In this document: one piece after another, positions 24,295 to 30,822 of the stretch
Numbering within the stretch: the first letter of the stretch is position 1
Layout of the letters: every line of letters begins with the position of its first letter
NCBI GenBank assembly: GCA_039805565.1
Contig: JBDLTZ010000096.1
Coordinates: 1-30,822 of the forward strand
DNA length: 30,822 nt
Direction: 5' to 3'
DNA from: CALJIC01 sp039805565
GTDB lineage: Bacteria > Chloroflexota > Chloroflexia > Chloroflexales > Roseiflexaceae
The notes under the pieces: generated by a model
Database searches by the model: none
Seen by the model: the letters and a program-made list of their open reading frames with translations, nothing else
What the model was told of the DNA's origin: nothing
Position numbers and translations under genes: made by a program

Positions 24295-24345
24295 GATGCC
24301 ACCCGGCCCCCTCTCCCACGGTAGGGAGAGGGGCCGGGTGGCATC
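24295..24345. terminator. Long hairpin terminator
   Basis: Arms of 23 and 22 bases (24295-24317 and 24324-24345) pair with only one bulged C around a six-base loop. It separates the convergent mannonate dehydratase and XRE genes. No U tract follows. Confidence 0.65.
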
Positions 24346-24356
24346 GTCCCTGTGCG

Positions 24357-24722
24357 CTACTCCTCCGCCGGGGAAAGGTTCTGCTGCTCGCGCAGGAAGA
24401 GCAGAAACGCCCGCGCCATCTTCTGGTGCTCGGGCATCAGCGCGTCGTACAGCGCCAGGATAGCGTCGCGCTCGCGCGTGCTGGCGTTGAACTTGTAACC
24501 GTCCTGGGCGGCGGCCTCATTGATCAGCTCGATCGCCGTGGTGCGAAAGGCTGCCGCCAGCCCCTCGATCTCGGTGATGCGCGCGCTGCTGGAGGCGCTC
24601 TCGATACTGCTGATGTAGCTGCCGCTTACGCCGATGCGGCCGCCGAGATCCGACTGCGTGAGCCGGTCGCGCTGCCGCTTGCGCTTGACTACCTCGCCGA
24701 TGCGCTCGTTGAGTGTTGGCAT
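24357..24722 (-). CDS. XRE-family transcriptional regulator
   Basis: A 121-residue protein with an N-terminal Cro/CI-type HTH: LTQSDLGGRIGVSGSYISSIES is the helix 2-3 region, followed by LAAAFRTTAIELINEA. The C-terminal 45 residues are helical (ILALYDALMPEHQKMARAFLLFL) and could dimerise or bind a signal. The ribosome binding site is weak (GGGAT). A short dyad just upstream is a candidate operator. It is divergent from the superoxide dismutase gene, which it may regulate. Confidence 0.9.
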   Translation of the reverse strand: MPTLNERIGEVVKRKRQRDRLTQSDLGGRIGVSGSYISSIESASSSARITEIEGLAAAFRTTAIELINEAAAQDGYKFNASTRERDAILALYDALMPEHQKMARAFLLFLREQQNLSPAEE

Positions 24723-24747
24723 GAGCTATCCCACTAATGATTCAACA

Positions 24748-24761
24748 TTACAAGACTGTAA
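24748..24761. promoter_or_regulatory. Candidate XRE operator
   Basis: TTACA-AGAC-TGTAA is a perfect five-base dyad with a four-base spacer, 26 bases upstream of the XRE start. The size is normal for a Cro-like dimer. Autoregulation is inferred. Confidence 0.4.
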
Positions 24762-24918
24762 CTTGCGTTCCGCCCCGGCTCCTGTACGCTAACAGCGCAC
24801 ATCACCGCCGATAAATGATAGCACGCCCCAACGCGTCCTTGCCGCATGCGCCGGCTGACCCGTGCCGGCTGCGCGGATGACACTTCGTCCGGCAGTCATT
24901 ATCCAAAGGAGGTCGGAA

Positions 24919-25455
24919 GTGCGTAGAGCCATATCACTGCTGGTCGTCGTCGCCGCGGCCTCGCTGTGGGCGGCGGTCGCCTACGCGGGGGGAGGCGCGT
25001 CCCACGCGACGGCCGTACTGCAAGACGCGGCAGGCAATGTCGTCGGGACCGCGAAGTTCACCGAGGACGCGAGCGGAGTCGTACACGTCAACGTCCACGT
25101 GAAGGGCCTCACTGCTGGCCTGCACGGCATCCACATCCACGCGGTGGGCTCGTGTGTGGCGCCCGCGTTCACTTCGGCTGGCCCGCATTTCAACCCCGGC
25201 GGCGCGCAGCACGGCCTAGAGAACCCGGCAGGCCCCCACGCCGGCGACCTGCCGAACCTGACAGTCAACGGCGCGGGCGTCGGCAAGCTGACCGCCAAAA
25301 CCGACCGCGCCACGCTCTCGGCCGGCGGCCTGAGCGTGTTCGACGCAAACGGCAGCGCGCTGGTGATCCATGCCACAGCCGACGACCAGGTGACTGACCC
25401 GACCGGCAACAGCGGCGGGCGCGTCGCCTGCGGCGTGATCACGGCCGGCAACTAG
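24919..25455 (+). CDS. sodC: Secreted Cu/Zn superoxide dismutase
   Basis: A 178-residue exported protein that converts superoxide to peroxide and oxygen outside the cytosol. A signal peptide (MRRAISLLVVVAAASLWAAVAYA) precedes the SOD fold. Copper and zinc ligands are visible: GIHIHAVGSC (two His), GPHFNPGGAQHG (bridging and zinc His), GPHAGDLPNL (zinc His and Asp), and VIHATADD (copper His). The active-site Arg and disulfide Cys are in GGRVACGVI. The GTG start is set by AAAGGAGGT five bases upstream; the longer ATG start would place extra residues before the signal peptide. Confidence 0.95.
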   Translation: MRRAISLLVVVAAASLWAAVAYAGGGASHATAVLQDAAGNVVGTAKFTEDASGVVHVNVHVKGLTAGLHGIHIHAVGSCVAPAFTSAGPHFNPGGAQHGLENPAGPHAGDLPNLTVNGAGVGKLTAKTDRATLSAGGLSVFDANGSALVIHATADDQVTDPTGNSGGRVACGVITAGN

Positions 25456-25477
25456 CCTCCCCCATGGGTCTCGTGTC

Positions 25478-25510
25478 TGCGCCCCTTGCCTGACACAGGC
25501 GAGGGGCGCA
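25478..25510. terminator. Hairpin terminator between sodC and the subtilase gene
   Basis: Fifteen-base arms (TGCGCCCCTTGCCTG and CAGGCGAGGGGCGCA) pair with one G-U position around a three-base loop. It lies between convergent stops and probably acts for both. Confidence 0.65.
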
Positions 25511-25515
25511 GGATT

Positions 25516-27831
25516 CTACGGCGCCGCAAGCGCCGCCTGCACCGCCGCGTAGGCGTCGAGCAGACCCGCGCCGTACACATTGCCCGGCGCGCCGCACGAT
25601 ACGGGCGCCTCCGGGGGACGACGGGCCGTCTCCAGCAGGATGCGCTCGGTGCGCTCGATATCGCCCACCAGCGCGGGGTTGGCCGACCACATCAGCGCCA
25701 CAGTGCCAGCCACGTGGGGCGAGGCCGCCGAGGTGCCGTCAGCCGCCTCGTAGCCGCCGCCCGGCCAGGCGGAGACGACATCGACTCCCGGCGCGGCGAT
25801 ATCCGGCTTGACTCGCCCGCTGCCGTCGGCCGTCACCGGGCCACGGCTGCTGAACGAGCCCGCCTCACCCGCCCGGTCCACCGCACCCACCGCCACCGTT
25901 GCGTCGTAGATCGCGATCGGCGAGGCTACGCTGGAGCACTCCGGCCCCTCGTTGCCCGCCGCCGCCACCACGAAGATTCCCGCGGCCCGCAGCGCCTCTA
26001 CCGCCGGGCGCAGCGCCCCCGCGTCGCAGCCCTCCTCGGGCGGGCAGCCCCACGAGTTGTTGAGCACGTGCGGCGCCCGCGCCGGCTCCCCGTCGCGGAA
26101 CGGGTCGCCCGCCCGCGGGTAGGGCGCCAGCATGAACTGGAGACAGTCCAGGTAGCGTGGCGGCGAGCCGAGGTTGCGCTCGAGCACGACGCAGCCGATC
26201 CACTCCGCGCCGGGGGCCACGCCCACCCCACCGCGGCCGAGCGCCGTGCCGAGCGTGTGCGTCCCGTGCCCGCCGCGGTCCACCGGCGAGGCGGTGCCGC
26301 TCCACGGATCGAGCCAGCTGTAGTCGTCCTCGCCGCCGCGCCCGCGGTACCCATCTCCCAGCGCCGGGTGCCCCGCGTCCACGCCCGAGTCGGAGTGGCC
26401 GACCACAATGCCGGCGCCGGTGACGCCCAGCTCTCGCCAGACCCGGTCGGCACCGATGGAGGTGATGTTCCACGGGGGACCTTCGAGCGCGGGATCGCCC
26501 CCCGCGGCCTGCGGGGCCGGCTCGGGGAGCGGCCGCAGCAGTGGGGCGTCCAGCACCCGCTCCACCTCCGGCCGCCCCGCCAGCTCCGCCCGCAGCCACG
26601 GGTCGTCCGAGGAGACCTCCAGGGCGTTCACCAGGTAGTAGGGGGTGTAGGCGACCCCGCGCCGGTCCAGCTCGGCCCGCAGGTCTGCCTGCGTCCGCTC
26701 GGCGGTCTCCGTCAGCGCGCCGTACACCCCCGCGATGCGCGCCTCGCGGGGTGCGCTCGACGGCTGAAGATCAGGCTGCTCGCGCAGAATGACGAACAGC
26801 CGATCGCCGTAGAGACCCGGCTGGCCGCCCGCGTACGCCTCCCCCGCGCCGACGAGCGCCAGGCCGAGGGCTGCCGCGGCCGGGGCAGCGCGAAGCGATT
26901 GCACGCGGCGCCAGACTGCGAGGAGCACCCCAGAAAGCGCCAGCCCCAGCAGCAGCGACTGGAGCGCGGCGCCCAGCGCCACCTGCGGCACATCACCAAG
27001 CCCGAGCAGCAGCGAGAGCTCGTCGGCGTCCACCAGGGCCAGCGCCGCCGCCGCCGCCACGCCGAGGAGCGCGGCGGGGGGGAGGGCGCCGCAGTTCGGG
27101 CGCGCCAGTGCCACGGCCGCGAGCCCGAGCGGCGGTAAGCAGAGCATCAGCAGCACCTGGCCCCCCGCCACGCCGAAGCCGCCTGCCACCAGGAGCAGTG
27201 CCACCCCCGCCGCGAGCCCCGCCGTGAGCCCGAGCGGCTCCCCTGACTCGAGCAGCGGGCGGAAGAGCCAGCGCGACAGGAAGATACCCATCAGCGCGCC
27301 GAAGCCCACCCCCGCCAGCGCCGCCAGCGCCGTGTCGAGCAGCGACCCCAGCGCGCCAAGACGCAGCCACGGGAGCGCCGACGCAAGGCCGAGCCCGAGT
27401 GCGACGAGCAGCGCACCCGCGCCACCCTGCGCTCGCTCGGAGAGCGGCGGAGCGGCTGTCACACGAGCCAGTAGCACGGCCAGGGCCAGCGAGAGGCCCG
27501 CCTGCAGCAGCATCGCCGGCTGCGACCACGAGGCCGGCAGGGCCCGCAGCGGCGCGAAGACCGCGGCCAGGACGCAGGCCAGCAACCACGCGCGCAGCAC
27601 CGCGCTCGCTCGGGGTCTTCGGGCGACCGGCAGGAGCGCACCGACCCCGAGCGCCGCAAGGCCGCACGGCACGAGCGCGCCGAGCGGGGCATCCCACCAG
27701 CGGCGGGGGGCGCCTGTGATCACCGCGATCTGGTCAGCGAGCCAGACCCCAGCCTGGCCGAAAAGCGCCACCGGGATCACCCACAGCGCCACCGCGACCA
27801 GAATCACCCGGTCGCCTTGACTGTTGCCCAT
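25516..27831 (-). CDS. Membrane-anchored S8 (subtilisin-like) serine protease with large N-terminal multi-pass domain
   Basis: A 771-residue protein. Residues 1 to about 355 form roughly eleven hydrophobic segments. Next comes an I9-like prodomain (LFVILREQPD, AELAGRPEVERVLDAP), then the protease: Asp481 in SDSGVD, His522 in GHGTHTLG, the oxyanion Asn in LNNSWG, and Ser701 in DGTSAASPHVAG. The catalytic triad is complete. With a polytopic N-terminal domain the protease probably faces outward at the membrane. No classical signal peptide precedes it; the first helix begins at residue 8. The ATG at 27831 sits directly against AGGAG, so a GTG at 27807 is an alternative. The target is unknown. Confidence 0.85.
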   Translation of the reverse strand: MGNSQGDRVILVAVALWVIPVALFGQAGVWLADQIAVITGAPRRWWDAPLGALVPCGLAALGVGALLPVARRPRASAVLRAWLLACVLAAVFAPLRALPASWSQPAMLLQAGLSLALAVLLARVTAAPPLSERAQGGAGALLVALGLGLASALPWLRLGALGSLLDTALAALAGVGFGALMGIFLSRWLFRPLLESGEPLGLTAGLAAGVALLLVAGGFGVAGGQVLLMLCLPPLGLAAVALARPNCGALPPAALLGVAAAAALALVDADELSLLLGLGDVPQVALGAALQSLLLGLALSGVLLAVWRRVQSLRAAPAAAALGLALVGAGEAYAGGQPGLYGDRLFVILREQPDLQPSSAPREARIAGVYGALTETAERTQADLRAELDRRGVAYTPYYLVNALEVSSDDPWLRAELAGRPEVERVLDAPLLRPLPEPAPQAAGGDPALEGPPWNITSIGADRVWRELGVTGAGIVVGHSDSGVDAGHPALGDGYRGRGGEDDYSWLDPWSGTASPVDRGGHGTHTLGTALGRGGVGVAPGAEWIGCVVLERNLGSPPRYLDCLQFMLAPYPRAGDPFRDGEPARAPHVLNNSWGCPPEEGCDAGALRPAVEALRAAGIFVVAAAGNEGPECSSVASPIAIYDATVAVGAVDRAGEAGSFSSRGPVTADGSGRVKPDIAAPGVDVVSAWPGGGYEAADGTSAASPHVAGTVALMWSANPALVGDIERTERILLETARRPPEAPVSCGAPGNVYGAGLLDAYAAVQAALAAP

Positions 27832-27913
27832 CTCCTGCCCCCACTATGAACGGCTCGCACACAATTTGCTTATACAGCTCTTATCCTACCGCACACGTCG
27901 GCGATACCTAATG

Positions 27914-27922
27914 TGTTACAAT
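27914..27922 (+). promoter_or_regulatory. Extended -10 promoter of the Crp/Fnr gene
   Basis: TGTTACAAT fits the extended -10 pattern. The leader is about 46 bases and ends in GGAGG before the ATG at 27975. A TATAAG on the opposite strand at 27874-27869 may serve the divergent subtilase. Confidence 0.5.
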
Positions 27923-27974
27923 GAGATCAAGATACTCATGAACAACCCCCCCACCACACCGCCACGGAGGATGA

Positions 27975-28625
27975 ATGAGCCGCACCAACAACGGCGCCGA
28001 TCACGGCGTCTGGCAGCCTCTATCTGAGGGCCGCAGCGTCGAGAAGCACGCGCGCGGCAGCGTCATCTACAGCCCAGATCAGCCGGCTGACCACGTCTTT
28101 CTCGTGGCGAGCGGACAAGTCGGCCTGTACCTACGCTCGCCCGAGGGTCGGCCGCTCACCGTGCGGCTTGTCGAGGCGGGGAGCCTGCTTGGGCACGTCG
28201 CGGTGGCGGACGGGGGGAACTACGACACCTACGCCGAGGCCACGACCCAGGCTCAGCTCTACCGCGTCGAGGCCGAGACGGTGCCCGCGCTGGTGGAGCG
28301 CGAGCCGACGCTTGGGCTGGCTCTGCTGGCCGATCTGGGTCGCTACCGAGCCGCGGTGAGCGAGCGCATCGACGAAGTCTCGTTCAAGTCCGTGCCGGCG
28401 CGTCTCGCCTCGCTCCTGCTCGACATGGCCCGCCGCCACGACGGGCCACACGCCGCCCAGGTACCGCGGCACAGCCACCGGCAGCTGGCCGAGATGATCA
28501 ACGCCTACCGCGAGACGGTCACGAAGGTGCTCAACCAGTTCCGCGATGCGCGCCTGCTCGAGATCGAGCGCCACACCATCCAGCTCCTCAACCTGCGGCG
28601 GCTCGAGGAGCTGGCGCAGGGCTAG
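27975..28625 (+). CDS. Crp/Fnr-family transcriptional regulator
   Basis: A 216-residue protein. The cyclic-nucleotide-binding-like beta barrel is residues 1 to about 115 (GSVIYSPDQPADHVFLVASGQVGLYL; VRLVEAGSLLGHVAV), a long dimer helix follows, and the C-terminal HTH is HRQLAEMINAYRETVTKVLNQFRDARLLEIER. The cyclic-AMP phosphate-binding RxS is not evident and the Fnr N-terminal Cys cluster is absent, so the effector is unknown. GGAGG is upstream. Its last 38 bases overlap the convergent dehydrogenase. Confidence 0.92.
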   Translation: MSRTNNGADHGVWQPLSEGRSVEKHARGSVIYSPDQPADHVFLVASGQVGLYLRSPEGRPLTVRLVEAGSLLGHVAVADGGNYDTYAEATTQAQLYRVEAETVPALVEREPTLGLALLADLGRYRAAVSERIDEVSFKSVPARLASLLLDMARRHDGPHAAQVPRHSHRQLAEMINAYRETVTKVLNQFRDARLLEIERHTIQLLNLRRLEELAQG

Positions 28626-29478
28626 CCAGGTCTACCATCCGCTCGCTCAACTCCCACAGTCGCGCAGCGGCGGCCACATCCTTCGCCGCCGCTGCCGGCT
28701 CGACCGCGCGACACTTGTCGAAGTACTTCCCGCTAACCCCCTCGACCTCGGGCGACGACGCCAGATAGATCGTCGTCTTTGCGCCCTCCTCTGGCGAGAT
28801 CGCCATCACCTGCGCCAGTCCCAGCAGCCATCCCCAGAGCCCGCTGTTGTTCTTACCGAAGCCCGTGGCCACAAAGCCCGGGTGCAGCGCGTTGGCCGTC
28901 ACACCTGTGCCCGCCAGCCGCCGTGTAAGCTCAGTCGTGAACAGGATGTTGGCGAGCTTCGACTGCCCATAGGCGCCCCAGGCGCTGTATCCGCGCCGGC
29001 GCTCCACGTCCGCGAAATCCATGCGCCCCATGCGGTGCGCCTCGGACGAGACGTTGATGATGCGCGCCGGGGCGCTGGCCCTGAGCATGTCCAGCAGCAG
29101 GCTTGTGAGCAGAAAGCCGCTCAGGTGATTCAGCGCCCAGGTCATCTCGATCCCATCACGCGTCACCCTGCGCTCGGCGTAGAACGCGCCGGCATTGTTG
29201 ATCAGCACGTCCAGGCGGCTGTAGGCGGCGCGGAACTCACTCGCCACACGGCGCACCTCCGACTGAACCGAGAGATCGGCCAGCAGCGTGCCCGGCCGGC
29301 GCCCGCTCGCCTCTGCCACGCGCCGGGCGGTCTCCTCGAGACGCGCCGCGTCGCGCCCCACCACCACCACGTGCGCACCCTTGCGCGCCAGCTCGACCGC
29401 GGCCACCTCGCCGATCCCCCGGGTGGCGCCCGTGATCAGCACAGTTTTGTCTCGCAGAGATGCCATCTGTCCAGCCAT
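28588..29478 (-). CDS. Short-chain dehydrogenase/reductase (retinol dehydrogenase-like)
   Basis: A 296-residue classical SDR. The cofactor motif is VLITGATRGIG; NNAG is at INNAGAF; the active site Ser is in INVSSEAH and YxxxK in YGQSKLANI; ALHPGFVATGF is typical of the retinol dehydrogenase/WW-oxidoreductase-like group. Arg in VVVGRD suggests preference for NADP(H). GGAGGA lies about eight bases before the ATG. The 3' end overlaps the Crp/Fnr gene by 38 bases. The substrate is not predictable. Confidence 0.93.
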   Translation of the reverse strand: MAGQMASLRDKTVLITGATRGIGEVAAVELARKGAHVVVVGRDAARLEETARRVAEASGRRPGTLLADLSVQSEVRRVASEFRAAYSRLDVLINNAGAFYAERRVTRDGIEMTWALNHLSGFLLTSLLLDMLRASAPARIINVSSEAHRMGRMDFADVERRRGYSAWGAYGQSKLANILFTTELTRRLAGTGVTANALHPGFVATGFGKNNSGLWGWLLGLAQVMAISPEEGAKTTIYLASSPEVEGVSGKYFDKCRAVEPAAAAKDVAAAARLWELSERMVDLASPAPAPRAAAG

Positions 29479-29550
29479 CTATCACATCCTCCAGGGCATC
29501 GTCACGGTTCTCGGGCAGCCCTCACACCCTCTTCTCTGGTGTACTACTCG

Positions 29551-29566
29551 CGCGGATCGATCCGCG
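29551..29566. promoter_or_regulatory. 16-base perfect palindrome between divergent promoters
   Basis: CGCGGATCGATCCGCG reads the same on both strands. It lies between the divergent SDR and exporter transcripts, about 36 bases upstream of the exporter's extended -10, a fitting place for a dimeric regulator. It could also be chance in GC-rich DNA. Confidence 0.35.
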
Positions 29567-29601
29567 GATGCAAGCGCTGACCTGCTGAGGGCGTCAACCC
29601 G

Positions 29602-29610
29602 TGGTACACT
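29602..29610 (+). promoter_or_regulatory. Extended -10 promoter before the exporter leader
   Basis: TGGTACACT matches the recurring extended -10. Transcription from near 29617 would give a leader of about 185 bases before the exporter ATG, unusually long here. Confidence 0.45.
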
Positions 29611-29649
29611 GCTCCACGTTCGTCCACAGCAAGAAGGAGGGCGATCCGC

Positions 29650-29682
29650 ATGGGTTCGCTCCTCACCCCCGCCGCGCGCTAG
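29650..29682 (+). CDS. Candidate leader peptide of the MFS exporter
   Basis: A ten-residue ORF, MGSLLTPAAR, begins with ATG behind AAGGAGG (29634-29640, spacing nine) and ends at TAG. The ribosome site is one of the strongest in the window. It is followed at once by overlapping hairpins and then the exporter gene, the arrangement known for drug-inducible leader peptides. It has no known arrest motif that I recognise, so the assignment is an inference. Confidence 0.4.
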   Translation: MGSLLTPAAR

Positions 29683-29702
29683 GCGCGCGGCCCCGCCGCG
29701 CG
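29671..29702 (+). promoter_or_regulatory. Mutually exclusive hairpins (possible attenuator)
   Basis: Segment A (29671-29679) pairs with B (29683-29691) over nine bases with the leader stop codon as loop. B (29684-29691) can instead pair with C (29695-29702) over eight bases. A ribosome on the leader would cover A and free B to pair with C. A further hairpin (29744-29751 with 29763-29770) follows; no U tract is present. Confidence 0.35.
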
Positions 29703-29801
29703 GCCGTAGTTCGACCGGCGGATAGTATGAGCTGATGCAGACGACGGGCGCGCCAGTGCGCGGCGCCCGTGCTGTCGCACGCCTCTGAGGAGCACATACC
29801 C

Positions 29802-30822
29802 ATGCGACGTCCCCTTGCCGGGCTGTGGCGCAGCCCGGATTTCCTGCGGCTCTGGACCGGCCAGACGATCTCCCTGCTCGGGTCGCAGATCGGCGGCGGC
29901 GCCCTGCGCTACACCGCCATCCTCATTCTCGGCGCCACCCCCGTGCAGCTCGGTCTGCTTTCGGCCGCCGCAATGCTGCCGGCGCTGCTGCTTGCGCTGC
30001 CCGCCGGCCTCTGGGTGGACCGTGTCCTGCGGCGGCCAGTGCTCGTGGCCGCCGATATCGGCCGCGCTCTGCTGTTACTCTCCATTCCTCTGGCCTACGC
30101 GCTCGGCGTCCTGCGCGTCGAGCAACTGTACGCCGTGGCGGCGCTGATGGGGGCGCTGACCATCCTGTTCGACACCGCCTACCCCTCCTACGTCCCCTCG
30201 GTGGTGCGGCGCGAGGAGCTGGTTGAGGCCAACAGCAAGCTCGGCGCGAGCGACTCGGTGGCGGAGATCGCCGGTCCGCCGCTTGGGGGCGCGCTGGTGC
30301 AGATCGTCAGCGCGCCGCTGGCGGTTCTGCTCGACGCGCTCTCGTTCCTGGCATCGGCGGCGGCGATCCGCGGGGTGCGCGCCCAGGAGACGCCGGCCAC
30401 GCGCGACCGGGAGAGCGTGGGGGATCCTGCTTCGTCCTCACCCTCCGCGACAAGGGCCGGCCCGCTGACGGGGGTGCGGCGTGAGGTGGCCGAGGGGCTG
30501 GCGGCGGTGCGCGAGCGGCCGATGCTGCTGGCGCTGCTCGGCGTGGCGGTAACGGAGAACCTGGCCGGTGGCATCATCGGCACGCTGTACGACCTGTACC
30601 TCCTGCGCGAGCTGGGGCTGAGTCCTGCGCTCGTGGGGCTGACCGTGGGCGCGGGGGGTGTGGGGGCGCTCGCGGGGGCCTTCCTGGCCGAGCCAGTGGT
30701 ACGGCGCCTGGGCCTCCGGGCGACACTGCTCGGCACCTACCTGGTGGGCTGGGCCTCGTCCAGCATCCTCCCGCTGGCGCACGGGCCCTGGGCGCTCTGG
30801 CTGCTGATGGGCATGCAGCTGT
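29802..30822 (+). CDS. MFS exporter (partial, cut by window end)
   Basis: The frame from ATG 29802 stays open for 340 codons to the end of the window, so the C-terminus is missing. The N-terminus SPDFLRLWTGQTISLLGSQI and the loop GLWVDRVLRRPVLVAADIGR are the MFS signature of the macrolide-efflux/enterobactin-exporter-like group (MFS_3). TAYPSYVPSVVRREEL and ANSKLGASDSVAEIAGPPLGG are the usual following blocks. At least eight membrane segments are visible. GAGGAG lies nine bases upstream. It likely pumps out a small hydrophobic compound; the substrate is unknown. Confidence 0.88.
   Translation, partial: MRRPLAGLWRSPDFLRLWTGQTISLLGSQIGGGALRYTAILILGATPVQLGLLSAAAMLPALLLALPAGLWVDRVLRRPVLVAADIGRALLLLSIPLAYALGVLRVEQLYAVAALMGALTILFDTAYPSYVPSVVRREELVEANSKLGASDSVAEIAGPPLGGALVQIVSAPLAVLLDALSFLASAAAIRGVRAQETPATRDRESVGDPASSSPSATRAGPLTGVRREVAEGLAAVRERPMLLALLGVAVTENLAGGIIGTLYDLYLLRELGLSPALVGLTVGAGGVGALAGAFLAEPVVRRLGLRATLLGTYLVGWASSSILPLAHGPWALWLLMGMQL

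Noticed and set aside
25486..27138. 550-codon plus-strand ORF
   Set aside because: Antisense to the subtilase with an intact catalytic triad; Arg/His-rich shadow.
28546..29580. 344-codon plus-strand ORF
   Set aside because: Antisense to the short-chain dehydrogenase, with no recognisable motifs.
30188..30736. 182-codon minus-strand ORF at the window end
   Set aside because: Antisense to the open MFS exporter frame; Ser/Arg/Pro-rich shadow.

Overview
High-GC bacterial DNA, about 30.8 kb, with tightly packed genes on both strands. It looks like ordinary chromosome: there is no rRNA, tRNA, CRISPR array, transposase or integrase that I could recognise. The gene set fits a Chloroflexota genome of the Roseiflexus/Kouleothrix type: a DICT-GAF sensor, a baeRF protein, a GAF-PP2C phosphatase carrying a secretion-ATPase relic, glycosyltransferase-39 proteins, and period-7 intergenic repeats of the TGCTGAG and ACGATGA kind. 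The phylum is inferred, not proven.

Layout. 1-4.3 kb: a single-domain response regulator, then a leftward pair made of a degenerate-GspE/GAF/PP2C phosphatase and a TM0106-like nuclease. 4.4-7.7 kb: a zinc-ribbon methyltransferase overlapping a convergent formyltransferase, yggX, and an ATP-grasp ligase in an operon with a TetR regulator (to 8.3 kb). 8.5-10.6 kb: a glycine-zipper stress protein translationally coupled to a baeRF protein, then a small zinc-ribbon protein. 10.7-14.8 kb: a leftward fasciclin protein, a Gfo/Idh/MocA plus zinc-dehydrogenase operon, and a DUF445 protein. 14.9-18.9 kb: a gene-poor gap, lon behind a strong promoter with a possible operator, and a Cys-rich small protein. 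18.9-22.1 kb: a GT39-like membrane glycosyltransferase divergent from a DICT-GAF sensor. 22.05-22.23 kb: nine heptamers, a 19-bp hairpin and nine more heptamers. 22.2-25.5 kb: a GNAT acetyltransferase, mannonate dehydratase, an XRE regulator and a Cu/Zn superoxide dismutase. 25.5-30.8 kb: a multi-pass membrane subtilase, a Crp/Fnr regulator, a short-chain dehydrogenase, and an MFS exporter cut by the window end and preceded by a candidate leader peptide with competing hairpins.

Themes: stress and protein quality control (lon, yggX, sodC, baeRF, stress protein), signalling (response regulator, GAF-PP2C, DICT-GAF, Crp, TetR, XRE), and sugar or uronate metabolism (mannonate dehydratase, Gfo/Idh plus dehydrogenase). 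Many promoters share an extended -10 of the form TGnTAnant. No complete unknown defence or mobile system is evident. The best candidates for something new are the ATPase-relic phosphatase, the period-7 repeat/hairpin element with its apparent copy inside lon, and the putative attenuator before the exporter.
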